The position numbers and the translations under genes are program-made. Shown here piece after piece: positions 1 to 8,803 of a stretch of 64,000 nt of DNA (within the stretch, counting starts at the first letter, position 1; each line of letters opens with the position of its first letter). The DNA is taken from positions 62,001-126,000 of the forward strand of contig SUGL01000017.1 in the NCBI GenBank assembly GCA_004963905.1, written 5' to 3'. The notes under the pieces were generated by a model. It was not told where the DNA came from. It did no database searches and saw only the letters and a list, made by a program, of their open reading frames with translations. This DNA comes from Mesorhizobium sp. Lineage in GTDB: Bacteria > Pseudomonadota > Alphaproteobacteria > Rhizobiales > Rhizobiaceae.

Positions 1-163
1 GCTCGCCGGATCGATGCGCGGGACGGGCTGTATGCTGGCAAGCGCGATCGCCGCGCATCTGGCCGGCGCAAAACCGCTCGAGGACAGCGTGCGCGAAGGC
101 AAGCGGCTTGTCTTCGAGAAGCTTGTGCGAGGTATCGAGCGCGAATTCGGCCCCGGCGCATAA
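1..163 (+). CDS. C-terminal end of a ThiD-like hydroxymethylpyrimidine (phosphate) kinase (partial)
   Basis: Only the last 53 codons are present; the gene starts left of the window. Reading from base 2, the peptide contains GSMRGTGCMLASAIAAHLAG, the GTGC-type anion-hole motif followed by the final helices of the ribokinase/ThiD fold, which phosphorylates HMP and HMP-P in thiamine synthesis. The stop codon is TAA at 161-163. A PfkB-type sugar kinase has a similar C-terminal motif and cannot be excluded from so short a piece. Confidence 0.6.
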   Translation, partial: LAGSMRGTGCMLASAIAAHLAGAKPLEDSVREGKRLVFEKLVRGIEREFGPGA

Positions 164-212
164 GGAAATCCTCACCGGTGACACCCCGGACGAGGTGCGT
201 TCGGCTGTCAGG

Positions 213-238
213 GTCGCTCGGCCTTTTCCCAATGTCGC
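213..238 (+). promoter_or_regulatory. Direct repeat GTCGC-N16-GTCGC upstream of dehydrogenase 1
   Basis: GTCGC occurs at 213-217 and 234-238, exactly 21 bp apart, and the second copy continues as GTCGCAAA. The proximal copy lies 70 nt before the ATG at 309. The same arrangement precedes the corrinoid protein gene and the second MttB gene. Two half-sites two helical turns apart on one face is the layout AraC-family activators use. Assigning it to the GlxA-type regulator at 8804-9805 is inference. Confidence 0.5.
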
Positions 239-308
239 AAACAGGCTTCATTCACCCCACCGCTCGGCCCTATAGTCCGCCCGCTTTACCAATTTGGAGT
301 CGCGGGCA

Positions 309-2870
309 ATGGCAGAGTTTCCGAAAAAGGCGAAGGTCGTCATCGTCGGTCTTGGCGGTATCGTCGGCGCGTCGGTCGCCCATCACCTCATCGAGCGCGG
401 TTGGGACGACATCGTCGGCATCGACAAGTCGGGCATCCCGACTGATATCGGCTCGACCGCGCATGCCTCCGACTTCTGCTACACGACCAGCCACGACTTC
501 CTGTCCTGCTGGACGACGCTCTACTCCATCGATTTCTACGAGAAGATGGGCCACTACGCCCGCATCGGCGGCCTCGAAGTCGCCCGCGTCGGCGACGATG
601 GCCGCATGGACGAAATCAAGCGCAAGATCGCTTCCGCCAAGGCTTTCGGCACCCGCGCGCGCCTTATCGAGCCGGCCGAGATCAAGGAGAAATTCCCGCT
701 GATCGAGGAGCATCTGGTGCAGGGCGGCCTCTGGGATCCCGACGCCGGCCTTGTCATCCCGCGCTCGCAGACGGTCGCCGGCAAGCTGGTCGACCAGGGT
801 GTCGCTTCCGGCAAGCTCCAGGCTTTCGCCAATACCTCGGCCAAGGAGCTGATCGTCGAGAATGGCCGCATCAAGGGTGTGGTGACCGAGCGCGGCACGA
901 TCGAAGCCGACTATGTTGTCGTCTGCACCGGCATCTGGGGGCGGCTCACCGCGGCACTGGTCGGCGAGGACCTGCCGGTCATGCCGATCGACCACCCGCT
1001 GACCTTCTTCGGCCCCTACAACGAGTTCGCCGGCACCGGCAAGGAGATCGGCTGGCCGCTGCTGCGCGACCAGGGCAACTCGGCCTATATGCGCGACACC
1101 GGCGATCCCAAGACCGCCGAGGGCGGCCAGATCGAATGGGGCTACTACGAGGAGACCAATCCGCGCCTCTGCCATCCGCGCGACCTATTGGAAAAGGACC
1201 AGGCGCGGCTGTCGCCGTCGCAGCGCGACCTCGATATGGAGCAGATCATGGCGCCGCTGGAGCGCGCCATGGAGCTGACGCCGATCCTCGGCGAGCTCGG
1301 TTACAATGAAGGCCATTCCTTCAACGGCCTGCTGCAGGTGACCACCGATGGCGGCCCGTCCATGGGCGAAAGCCAGAAGGTGAGGGGGCTGTGGTATGCC
1401 GTCGCCATCTGGGTCAAGGACGGCCCGGGCATGGGCAAGCTGATCGCCGATTGGATGACCGACGGACGCACGTCGATCGACCACCACGCCATCGACTATT
1501 CGCGCTTCTACCCGCACCAGATGAAGGAGCAGTTCATCTGGGATCGCTGCACCGAGACCGCGATGAAGGTCTACAATCCGGCGGTGCATCCGCGCGAACC
1601 CTTCTCCAAGGGCCGCAACATCCGCCGCTCGCCGTTCTGGGAGCGCGAGAAGGAGCTCGGCGGCTATTTCATGGAACTGGGCGGCTGGGAGCGGGCGCAC
1701 GGCTACGCCGCCAACGAGCATCTCTTGGAAAAATACGGCAACCGCGTGCCGGTGCGCGAGAACGAATGGGACAACCGCCATTTCTGGCGCGTCTCCAATG
1801 CCGAGCATTTGGCGATGAGCGAGGATTGCGGCATCGTCAACCTCTCGCATTTCTCGATGTACGACGTCGAAGGGCCGGACCATGTCGCGCTGCTGGAGTG
1901 GCTGTGCGCGGCCAAGATCGGCGGCGACAACAATATCGGCAAGGGCATCTACACCCACTTCCTCGACGAGGAAGGTATGGTGCGCGCCGACTTCACCGTC
2001 ATCCGCATGGCCGACCGCTGCCGGGTAATCGACGGCGCCGACGCCGGGCCGCGCGACTTCCGCTACATGCAGCGCACCGCGCAGGACAAAGGCTTCGATG
2101 TCACCGTCACCGACGTGACCGAAAAATACGTCACCATCGGCATCTGGGGGCCGAATGCCCGCACCAACTTGCAGAAGGTGGTCGAGGACCCGAATGGGCT
2201 GACGCCGGAGAATTTCCCCTTCGCCGCGATCAAGCCGATCAGGATCGGCGGCAAGGACGTCACCGCCTTCCGCATCTCCTATGTCGGCGAGCAGGGCTGG
2301 GAACTGCATATGCGCTACGAGGACGGGCTCGCCGTCTGGGACGCGCTGCGCTCGACCGGCGTCATGCCGTTCGGCGTCGAGACCTACGCCAACACGCGTC
2401 GTATGGAGAAGAGCCTGCGGCTGCAGAACGCAGACCTCTTGACCGAGTACAACCTGCTCGAAGCCGATCTCGCCCGCCCGAAAGTCAAGGAGAACGACTT
2501 CTGCGGCAAGGCCAAGCATCTGGAGTATCGCGCCCGCGAGCATCAACCGGCGATGCTCTGCACGCTGGTGATGACCGAAAACATCGATTCCGAGGGTGTC
2601 GCGCGCTATCCGGTCGGCACCATGCCGGTGCAGGATCCGGCGACCGGCGAGACGCTGGTCGACGAGCTCGGCCGGCGTTCCTTCACCACCTCGGTCGCCT
2701 ATGGCCCGACTATCGGCAAGAACATCGCGCTTGCGTACCTGCCCTGGGCCTACTGCCAGGAAGGCCGCAAGCTGCAGGTGGAGTATTTCGGCGAGACCTA
2801 TCCGGTGGAAGTCGCCGGCGTCGGCTACAAGCCGCTCTACGATCCGGAGAACCTCAAGCCGCGCAGCTAA
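309..2870 (+). CDS. FAD-dependent oxidoreductase with GcvT domain, dimethylglycine/sarcosine dehydrogenase type (copy 1)
   Basis: This 853-residue protein has an N-terminal DAO flavin domain (dinucleotide motif GLGGIVG at residues 14-20; GSTAHA with His52 where related enzymes attach FAD covalently) and a C-terminal aminomethyltransferase (GcvT) half from about residue 460. The family oxidatively removes an N-methyl group and hands it to tetrahydrofolate as 5,10-methylene-THF. I chose the ATG at 309 because GGAG sits at 295-298 with good spacing; a TTG at 294 would add five residues and swallow that site. It shares architecture with the copy at 39165-41735 but is clearly diverged. The exact substrate (dimethylglycine, sarcosine or another methylamine) cannot be read from sequence. 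Confidence 0.85.
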   Translation: MAEFPKKAKVVIVGLGGIVGASVAHHLIERGWDDIVGIDKSGIPTDIGSTAHASDFCYTTSHDFLSCWTTLYSIDFYEKMGHYARIGGLEVARVGDDGRMDEIKRKIASAKAFGTRARLIEPAEIKEKFPLIEEHLVQGGLWDPDAGLVIPRSQTVAGKLVDQGVASGKLQAFANTSAKELIVENGRIKGVVTERGTIEADYVVVCTGIWGRLTAALVGEDLPVMPIDHPLTFFGPYNEFAGTGKEIGWPLLRDQGNSAYMRDTGDPKTAEGGQIEWGYYEETNPRLCHPRDLLEKDQARLSPSQRDLDMEQIMAPLERAMELTPILGELGYNEGHSFNGLLQVTTDGGPSMGESQKVRGLWYAVAIWVKDGPGMGKLIADWMTDGRTSIDHHAIDYSRFYPHQMKEQFIWDRCTETAMKVYNPAVHPREPFSKGRNIRRSPFWEREKELGGYFMELGGWERAHGYAANEHLLEKYGNRVPVRENEWDNRHFWRVSNAEHLAMSEDCGIVNLSHFSMYDVEGPDHVALLEWLCAAKIGGDNNIGKGIYTHFLDEEGMVRADFTVIRMADRCRVIDGADAGPRDFRYMQRTAQDKGFDVTVTDVTEKYVTIGIWGPNARTNLQKVVEDPNGLTPENFPFAAIKPIRIGGKDVTAFRISYVGEQGWELHMRYEDGLAVWDALRSTGVMPFGVETYANTRRMEKSLRLQNADLLTEYNLLEADLARPKVKENDFCGKAKHLEYRAREHQPAMLCTLVMTENIDSEGVARYPVGTMPVQDPATGETLVDELGRRSFTTSVAYGPTIGKNIALAYLPWAYCQEGRKLQVEYFGETYPVEVAGVGYKPLYDPENLKPRS

Positions 2871-2892
2871 GCGCGCGTTCATCTGGATTGGC

Positions 2893-2922
2893 AAAAAGGC
2901 CCGGTCGACGCCGGGCCTTTTT
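2893..2922 (+). terminator. Rho-independent terminator after dehydrogenase 1
   Basis: A perfect 12-bp stem AAAAAGGCCCGG / CCGGGCCTTTTT with a 6-nt loop ends in a T-run, 22 bp after the stop codon of the dehydrogenase. Confidence 0.85.
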
Positions 2923-2959
2923 ACTTTGTTCATGCCCAATTATCGCTTACCGTTGCGTC

Positions 2960-3808
2960 ATGTCCGCTTCCCGTCGAACAGGGCATTGGCTTTCGGGCGC
3001 CGCCGCGCTGGCGCTGCTCCTCGGCCTCACCGCGCGATCCACCGCCGTCGAACCGGTCGATGTCGAGCTGGTGCTGGCGGTCGATGTGTCGCTCTCCATG
3101 TCGCCGGCCGAACTCGAGATCCAGCGCCACGGCTATGCGGCCGCGCTGACGCATGACAACGTGCTCAAGGCCATCGCCGATGGCGCCTACGGCAAGATCG
3201 CGGTCACCTATGTCGAGTGGGCCGGCACCCGATGGCAGCGGGTCGTCGTGCCGTGGACGGTGATCGCCAATCGCGCCGATGCGGAGAGGGTGGTCGCGCA
3301 GCTCAATGCCAGTCCGCCGGACAGCGCGCGGCGCACCTCGATCTCGGGCGCGCTTGAGTTCGGCAGCGACCTTTTCGCCGAGAGCGGCTTTCAGGGCACC
3401 AAGCGCGTCATCGATGTTTCGGGCGACGGCCCCAACAATCAGGGCGCGCCGGTCGATATCACGCGTGACGAGGTGGTGAAACAGGGCATCACTATCAATG
3501 GACTGCCGTTGATGACCAGGGGCGGTTTCAGCGGCGCCTTCGACGTCGCCAATCTCGACCGCTACTACAGCGACTGCGTGATCGGCGGGCCGGGCGCCTT
3601 CATGATTCCGGTCAACGACTGGACGCAATTCCCGGAGGCAATCCGCCGCAAGCTGGTGCTGGAACTTGCCGGTCCGGCATCGCGGCAATGGGCGGCCGAA
3701 GAGGCGGCTCACCCGCCTGTCGTGCAGGCCGACGACAGGCCGGCCGCCGATTGCCTGGCCGGCGAGAAGATGTGGCGCAACCGCGGTTGGATGCTGGACA
3801 ACCGCTAA
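2960..3808 (+). CDS. DUF1194 secreted protein with VWA-like fold
   Basis: This 282-residue protein has an N-terminal signal sequence (hydrophobic GAAALALLLGLTA segment within the first 30 residues). A von Willebrand A-like body follows: the MIDAS-type motif DVSLSMS comes soon after the signal and SGDGPNN lies mid-protein. These features match DUF1194, a proteobacterial exported family of unknown function. The ATG at 2960 gives a sensible signal peptide start. It follows the terminator of the upstream gene, so it is probably transcribed independently. Confidence 0.8.
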   Translation: MSASRRTGHWLSGAAALALLLGLTARSTAVEPVDVELVLAVDVSLSMSPAELEIQRHGYAAALTHDNVLKAIADGAYGKIAVTYVEWAGTRWQRVVVPWTVIANRADAERVVAQLNASPPDSARRTSISGALEFGSDLFAESGFQGTKRVIDVSGDGPNNQGAPVDITRDEVVKQGITINGLPLMTRGGFSGAFDVANLDRYYSDCVIGGPGAFMIPVNDWTQFPEAIRRKLVLELAGPASRQWAAEEAAHPPVVQADDRPAADCLAGEKMWRNRGWMLDNR

Positions 3809-3868
3809 CGGCAATTCGTAGCGTTTCAGATCGAACTTCTGCTATGGCTGGAAAGCAAATCGCCCACG

Positions 3869-4489
3869 ATGAGCACCGACCGAGACACAGTGCGGTCCTA
3901 TGATGCGGTTGCGGCGGAGTACGCTGCCGAGGCGGCGGCGATGCCCGGATGGGTCGCGACAGAGATCGATGCCTTCGTGACCGGACTGGGTGGCTCGGGC
4001 AGGGTGCTCGAGATCGGAAGCGGGGGCGGGCGGGATGCACTCGAACTTGAGAAGCGGGGGATTAGCGTCCGGCGCACCGACATCTCAAAGGGTTTCGTCG
4101 AACTGCTTCGCGAGAATGGCTTCGAAGCCGACCTGTTGGATCCGCTGACCGACGACCTGGCCGACCCGCAGCGCCCTGGCACGCCATATGACGGCGTCTG
4201 GGCATGCGCCTGCCTGATTCACGTTGCACGCGAGGATTTCGGTAAGGTGCTTGGACGGCTTGCCGAGGTGACCCGAACCGGTGGGCGATTGCACGCCTCG
4301 GTCAGAGACGGCGATGGCGAGGACATATCCGCACATGGTGCCACGCCCCGCCGCTATGCCGAGACGTACTGGCGCGAACCTGCCCTGCGGTCCGCACTCA
4401 CGGACGCCGGCTGGGTCGTCAGCGGGATACGTCGGTGCATGGGAAGGCCTGATGATTGGTGGCTGAGTGTTCGGGCGAGTCGGGCGTGA
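3869..4489 (+). CDS. Class I SAM-dependent methyltransferase
   Basis: This 206-residue Rossmann-type methyltransferase has motif I VLEIGSGGGRDAL near residues 46-58. An acidic strand end follows (RRTDIS), then the post-I motif (DGVWACACLIHV) and a C-terminal GWVVSGIRR segment typical of Methyltransf_11/25 enzymes. The acceptor substrate is not predictable. It stands alone between a DUF1194 gene and a crystallin-like gene, with about 270 bp of apparently non-coding DNA after it. Confidence 0.8.
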   Translation: MSTDRDTVRSYDAVAAEYAAEAAAMPGWVATEIDAFVTGLGGSGRVLEIGSGGGRDALELEKRGISVRRTDISKGFVELLRENGFEADLLDPLTDDLADPQRPGTPYDGVWACACLIHVAREDFGKVLGRLAEVTRTGGRLHASVRDGDGEDISAHGATPRRYAETYWREPALRSALTDAGWVVSGIRRCMGRPDDWWLSVRASRA

Positions 4490-4760
4490 CGTGCACAGAG
4501 TTCTGGGCCCGCATGGAGGCGGTGGCACCAAAGCGGAGTCAGCTCGAAGTTCCGGTTCGGGTCGAGAGCCGAAATCAACTGAAACACTACCAAACAATTC
4601 CCAGAGAAGCGCAGCGGTTTTCCGTCTGGAGCGTTATAGCAGGGCCGAGGCTGGCGGCTGGACGATCAGGTGCGAGTTTGCCTCCGCGCGCGGCACGATG
4701 GCAAAGTGCTCCCCGGGGCCGGCGGCATCGCTCGAAGTCACTGAACGAGGAAGAACGACA

Positions 4761-5102
4761 ATGAAACGCCTGCTCATTCCGACCGTGTTTGCGTCTCTGC
4801 TTTGCGCCGGCAGCGCCAGCGCCCAATTCTACGGCGAGGCCGCCTGCGTGCTGTTCGAGAATGCGAACTTCCGCGGACGCTCGCTCGAAATGGGTCCCGA
4901 TGACGCCACCAGTTTCGGGGGCGGGTTCTGGAACGACCGCGTCTCCTCGGTGCTTGTGCGCCCGGGCTGCACGCTCGTCGCCTACGAGCATTCCGGGATG
5001 CGCGGCCGCTCGATCGAGCTCGACCGCAGGGTTCGCAATTTCGGAGGTTCCGGCTGGAACGACCGCATCTCATCGGCCGAGTGCTCTTGCGACCGATATT
5101 GA
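4761..5102 (+). CDS. Secreted beta/gamma-crystallin-like protein
   Basis: This 113-residue exported protein has a signal peptide (MKRLLIPTVFASLLCAGSASA). Two internal repeats follow, each with the pattern FRGRSLEMG...FGGGFWNDRVSS and MRGRSIELD...FGGSGWNDRISS, which are Greek-key beta/gamma-crystallin motifs carrying the N-D-x-x-S-S calcium-site signature. Four cysteines after the signal suggest disulfides. The start at 4761 is preceded by GAGGAAG. Related proteins are also annotated as peptidase inhibitor family I36; no function is established here. Confidence 0.75.
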   Translation: MKRLLIPTVFASLLCAGSASAQFYGEAACVLFENANFRGRSLEMGPDDATSFGGGFWNDRVSSVLVRPGCTLVAYEHSGMRGRSIELDRRVRNFGGSGWNDRISSAECSCDRY

Positions 5103-5261
5103 TGCCGGACGGCCCACCGGAACCGATGAGGCGTGCAAGGCTTTTCAGGAGTTTTCCGCGCTCTGAGTTGGATCATGGTCGATGACCGGTCCTGCTTCAT
5201 TGACAAGCCATTTGGGCTCTGTGAGACAATCCCCTCTCACCAGACAAAAAGGGGAACCAAT

Positions 5262-6212
5262 ATGAACAGGATCAGCATTTTGGCGGCGGCACTGACGGCT
5301 GTCGTCGGATTGTCGGCGCCGGCCATGGCCGCTACGTCGCTCACCATCGGCATCAGCGGCTGGACCGGTTTCGCGCCGCTGACTTTGGCCAAACAGGCCG
5401 GTCTCTTCGAGAAGCATGGGCTCGACGTCACGCTGAAGAAGGTGCCGCAGGCAAGCCGGCCGCTTGCCATCGCCAGCGGCGACCTGCAATGCGCCGCGAC
5501 CACGGTCGAAACCTGGATGGTGTGGAACGCCAGCGGAGTCACCACCAAGCAGATCTTCCAGCTCGACAAATCCTATGGCGCCGACGGCATCGTGGTGCGC
5601 AACGACATCAAGACGGTCGCCGACCTCAAGGGCAAGAACGTCGCGTCGTCGGCGCCGGGCACCTCGCCCTACTTCCTGCTCGCCTGGGTGCTCAACAAGA
5701 ACGGCATGTCGACCAAGGACGTGACGGTCGTCAATCTGGAGCCGGATGCGGCCGCACAAGCCTTCCTCGCTGGGCAGAACGATGCCGCCGTCACCTACGA
5801 GCCCTTCATTTCGGCGGTGCGCGACAAGGCCGACCAGGGCCATATCCTGGCGACCACGCTCGACTATCCGATGGTGATGGACACTGTCGGCTGCACGCCG
5901 GACTTCCTCAAGGCCAATCCCGATGCCGCCAAGGCGCTGGCCGACAGCTATTTCGACGCGCTCGACATGATCAAGAAGGAGCCGCAGAAATCCTACGAGA
6001 TCATGGGCGCCGACGTGAAACAGTCGGCCAAGGAATTCGAGGATTCCGCCAAATACCTGAAATGGGCTGATCGGGAAGCGAACAAGCAATTCTTCACCAA
6101 GGACTTCCAGGATTTTTCCAAGACGGCGGCGGAGCTGCTGCTGCAGATGGGGCTGATCAAGGAAGCGCCCGATGTGACGACGCTTGCCGACACCAGCGCG
6201 GTGGCCAACTGA
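5262..6212 (+). CDS. NitT/TauT-family ABC transporter substrate-binding protein
   Basis: This 316-residue periplasmic protein carries a signal peptide (cleavage near AMA-ATS at residue 23). The mature part begins LTIGISGWTGFAPLTLAKQAGLFEKHG, the NMT1/SsuA/TauA-type opening. Ligands in this family include sulfonates, taurine, nitrate and pyrimidines; which applies here is unknown. An exact TTGACA at 5200-5205 may be part of its promoter. The permease and ATPase genes follow on the same strand, giving a complete importer. Confidence 0.85.
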   Translation: MNRISILAAALTAVVGLSAPAMAATSLTIGISGWTGFAPLTLAKQAGLFEKHGLDVTLKKVPQASRPLAIASGDLQCAATTVETWMVWNASGVTTKQIFQLDKSYGADGIVVRNDIKTVADLKGKNVASSAPGTSPYFLLAWVLNKNGMSTKDVTVVNLEPDAAAQAFLAGQNDAAVTYEPFISAVRDKADQGHILATTLDYPMVMDTVGCTPDFLKANPDAAKALADSYFDALDMIKKEPQKSYEIMGADVKQSAKEFEDSAKYLKWADREANKQFFTKDFQDFSKTAAELLLQMGLIKEAPDVTTLADTSAVAN

Positions 6213-6317
6213 CCGCGCATCTCCCGATCGACGGCGGCGACAAGCCGCCGTTCTTTCTCCTTGAAGCGCGTCACGATCTTTCAGGTTCGCTCGCTGCGGT
6301 TTAGGTTTTTATTTTGC

Positions 6318-6362
6318 GCATGTCTTTGTCCCGAAACCGATTCCCACTTTCGTGAGACATGC
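6318..6362. repeat. Palindromic intergenic repeat, CATGTC/GACATG family
   Basis: Arms GCATGTCT and AGACATGC enclose a core containing CCGAAACCGATTCCCACTTT. A second member of the same family is at 16624-16671, with core CCAAAACCGGTTTCCACTTT. It sits between the substrate-binding and permease genes of an ABC operon. Such elements are common in Mesorhizobium-type genomes; this statement comes from general knowledge, not a search. Confidence 0.6.
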
Positions 6363-6379
6363 CTTGAGGACAGTGTCTG

Positions 6380-7156
6380 ATGCTGCGTCCCTTGCATCCC
6401 GTGCCGCCGGGCATCCGAACCGTGCTCGGCATCGCCTTCTTCGTGCTCTTCGTGGCGTTCTGGGCGTGGATCACGCTTGGCGGCCATGTAAACCGGATCT
6501 TCCTCGCCGACCCGCTATCGATGCTGAAGGACGGCTGGCGGCTGCTTGTCGAGGACCGTTTCTGGCTCGACATCCTGATCACCATCTGGCGCGTCTTCGG
6601 CGGCTTCGTGCTGGCCTCGATCATTGCCGTGCCGATCGGGATAGCCATGGGCGCCTGGAAGCCGGTCGAAGCTTTCCTCGAGCCGTTCGTGTCCTTCGCC
6701 CGCTACCTGCCGGCGTCGGCCTTCATACCGCTGCTCATCCTGTGGGCCGGCATCGGTGAACTGGAAAAGCTGCTGGTGATCTTTGTCGGCTCGGTCTTCC
6801 AGGTCATCCTGATCATCGCGGTCAAGGTCGGCAGCACTCGTCGTGACCTGGTCGAAGCCGCCTATACGCTAGGGGCGACCGACAACGGCATCGTCAGGCG
6901 GGTGATCATGCCGGCCAACGCGCCCGAGATTGCCGAGACGCTGCGGCTGGTGCTCGGCTGGGCATGGACCTATGTCATCGTCGCCGAGCTGATCGGCTCG
7001 TCGTCGGGCATCGGCTACATGATCATCAACAGCCAGTCGCGGCTGGCGACGGGGCAGATCATCTTCGGCATCATCGTCATCGGCCTGATTGGGCTCTTGT
7101 CCGACTTCGCCTTCAAGGCGCTCAACCGCTGGCTCTATCCATGGAGCCTGGCGTGA
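6380..7156 (+). CDS. ABC transporter permease (NitT/TauT family)
   Basis: This 258-residue inner-membrane protein has about six hydrophobic segments and the cytoplasmic coupling-helix region EAAYTLGATDNGIVRRVIMPANAPEI (EAA motif) near residues 157-180. It forms the channel of the importer whose binding protein is encoded at 5262-6212. Its stop codon overlaps the start of the ATPase gene. Confidence 0.85.
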   Translation: MLRPLHPVPPGIRTVLGIAFFVLFVAFWAWITLGGHVNRIFLADPLSMLKDGWRLLVEDRFWLDILITIWRVFGGFVLASIIAVPIGIAMGAWKPVEAFLEPFVSFARYLPASAFIPLLILWAGIGELEKLLVIFVGSVFQVILIIAVKVGSTRRDLVEAAYTLGATDNGIVRRVIMPANAPEIAETLRLVLGWAWTYVIVAELIGSSSGIGYMIINSQSRLATGQIIFGIIVIGLIGLLSDFAFKALNRWLYPWSLA

Positions 7157-7947
7157 GCAAGCTTCTGATCGAAGGCGTTTCCCGCACCTTTGCCGGGGTG
7201 AGCGGCGGACAGCCGGTGCAAGCGCTCCAGCCTGTCGACCTCGCGGTCGCGGCCAATGATTTCATCACCATCCTCGGCCCTTCCGGCTGCGGAAAATCGA
7301 CCTTGCTCAGGATCGTCGCCGGGCTGGAGGCGCCAAGCACCGGCCGCGTGCTGCTCGACGGCAAAGCCGTCACGCGTCCAGGCTCGGATCGCGGCATGGT
7401 GTTCCAGTCCTACACGCTGTTCCCCTGGCTGACGGTCGCCGAAAACATCGGCTTCGGCTTGCGCGAGCGGAACATGCCCGAGCGCGAGCGCAACGACATC
7501 GTTGCATCCTATGTCGATCTCGTCGGGCTGAAGGGCTTCGAGAACCATTGGCCGAAGCAGCTTTCGGGCGGCATGCAGCAGCGCACGGCGATCGCGCGCG
7601 CTCTCGCCAACGACCCCGCGATCCTTTTGCTCGACGAGCCGTTCGGCGCGCTGGACAACCAGACGCGCGGCCTGATGCAGGAATTGCTGCTCGGCATCTG
7701 GGAGCGGCGCAAGAAGACGGTGCTTTTCGTCACCCATGACATCGAGGAAGCGATCTTCATGGCCTCGCGCGTGATCGTGATGAGCGCACGGCCTGGCCGT
7801 ATCAAGTCGGACGTGGCGGTCGACCTGCCGCACCCGCGTCACTATACTTTGAAGACCAGCCCGGAATTCTCGGCGCTGAAGGCGCAACTGACCGAAGACA
7901 TCCGCATCGAGGCGATGCGGACGGCGCAGACGACCGGCGCCGTATAG
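7153..7947 (+). CDS. ABC transporter ATP-binding protein (NitT/TauT family)
   Basis: This 264-residue nucleotide-binding subunit shows Walker A GPSGCGKST, signature LSGGMQQRTAIARAL, Walker B ILLLDEPFGALD and the H-loop FVTHDIEEA. I chose the GTG at 7153, which overlaps the permease stop codon by four bases (GTGA) and has GGAG six bases upstream; the in-frame ATG at 7141 is an alternative. The overlap implies translational coupling with the permease. Confidence 0.85.
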   Translation: MSKLLIEGVSRTFAGVSGGQPVQALQPVDLAVAANDFITILGPSGCGKSTLLRIVAGLEAPSTGRVLLDGKAVTRPGSDRGMVFQSYTLFPWLTVAENIGFGLRERNMPERERNDIVASYVDLVGLKGFENHWPKQLSGGMQQRTAIARALANDPAILLLDEPFGALDNQTRGLMQELLLGIWERRKKTVLFVTHDIEEAIFMASRVIVMSARPGRIKSDVAVDLPHPRHYTLKTSPEFSALKAQLTEDIRIEAMRTAQTTGAV

Positions 7948-7950
7948 TGC

Positions 7951-8442
7951 TCAGAGGTTCTTCAAATCGTTTACAAGCACATAAAGGTGCATCGGATCGG
8001 TCGGTGACTGGATGAAGCCGTAACGCTCGTAGAAGGTTCGAGCGTTGTCATTCTTGGCATGGACGGTGATGGCGCGGATACCTGCGATATCAGCCGCCCG
8101 CAAGCTACGCAGAATCGCGTCGCGCAATAGACCCGCACCAACGCCTTTGCCCTGCCAGCCCCGGCTGACCGCGAGGCGCGCCAGTAGCATTATCGGCACC
8201 GGATGGCGCGCGAGGCCCTTTTTCAAACGCTCGGGCGCATCGTTATAGGCGACTTCACCGACGACTAGCGTATAAAAGCCGATAACGTCGTGGCCGGAGA
8301 GACCAATATAGGTCTGCGACGCATTCGCTTGCTGGTTTTGAAATGCATAACGAGCAAGAAAACGGTTGAGCGGCTCCTCTCCGCAATCGAAGTTGTCCAG
8401 CAGATGCGTGCGGATCAGCTTCTCAACACGAAATTGGCTCAC
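7951..8442 (-). CDS. GNAT acetyltransferase toxin (TacT type)
   Basis: This 163-residue GCN5-related acetyltransferase has the acetyl-CoA loop RGWQGKGVGAGLL and the C-terminal catalytic-Tyr motif FYERYGF. Length, motifs and pairing with a DUF1778 antitoxin match type II TacT/AtaT toxins, which acetylate aminoacyl-tRNA and stop translation. It overlaps the antitoxin gene by four bases, the standard TA layout. The target tRNA cannot be predicted. Confidence 0.85.
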   Translation of the reverse strand: MSQFRVEKLIRTHLLDNFDCGEEPLNRFLARYAFQNQQANASQTYIGLSGHDVIGFYTLVVGEVAYNDAPERLKKGLARHPVPIMLLARLAVSRGWQGKGVGAGLLRDAILRSLRAADIAGIRAITVHAKNDNARTFYERYGFIQSPTDPMHLYVLVNDLKNL

Positions 8443-8729
8443 GTCCGACCGCTATTGGAAAAGATGCTTGGCTCGCTCAGCAGACGCTTGAGATGTGGCA
8501 AATCACGCGGCGGCGCATCCAACGCAGCCATAAATTCCGCCCACTTGTCTGCGTTGAGGCCAAAGCTGCGCCTGTCGGCGAGCGTTTCCTCGGCGCGCCC
8601 AAGCGCGCTTTCGAGAACGAAGTCGCTCAGCGAGCGACGCTCTGCAGCCGCAGCTGTCATGAGGGTGCGCTTTGCCTCGGCGGTAAGGCGCAAATCCAGT
8701 TTCTCGGAGCGATTGGTTCTCGCGGTCAT
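8439..8729 (-). CDS. DUF1778 / TacA-type antitoxin
   Basis: This 96-residue protein has an N-terminal ribbon-helix-helix (KLDLRLTAEAKRTLMTAAAAERRSLSDFVLESAL) that should bind DNA as a dimer, and a C-terminal tail expected to wrap the cognate GNAT toxin. It is the first gene of the pair. A near-perfect inverted repeat touches its start codon, consistent with autorepression. Confidence 0.85.
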   Translation of the reverse strand: MTARTNRSEKLDLRLTAEAKRTLMTAAAAERRSLSDFVLESALGRAEETLADRRSFGLNADKWAEFMAALDAPPRDLPHLKRLLSEPSIFSNSGRT

Positions 8730-8757
8730 GTGACACCTCTTGATCCAGAGGTATCAC
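8730..8757 (-). promoter_or_regulatory. Probable operator of the toxin-antitoxin pair
   Basis: GTGACACCTCT and AGAGGTATCAC form an inverted repeat with 6-nt spacer and a single mismatched pair, abutting the antitoxin ATG. Ribbon-helix-helix antitoxins commonly repress at such sites. Confidence 0.6.
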
Positions 8758-8803
8758 TTTTGCCAGACAATGTCATGACAAATTGCCCAATCGGTGTACC
8801 TGC

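Noticed and set aside
1185..2939. Long open frame opposite dehydrogenase 1 (584 codons), and many similar antisense frames
   Set aside because: High GC gives long open frames on the opposite strand. Codon pattern and homology support the plus-strand gene; the antisense peptide shows no recognisable domain.
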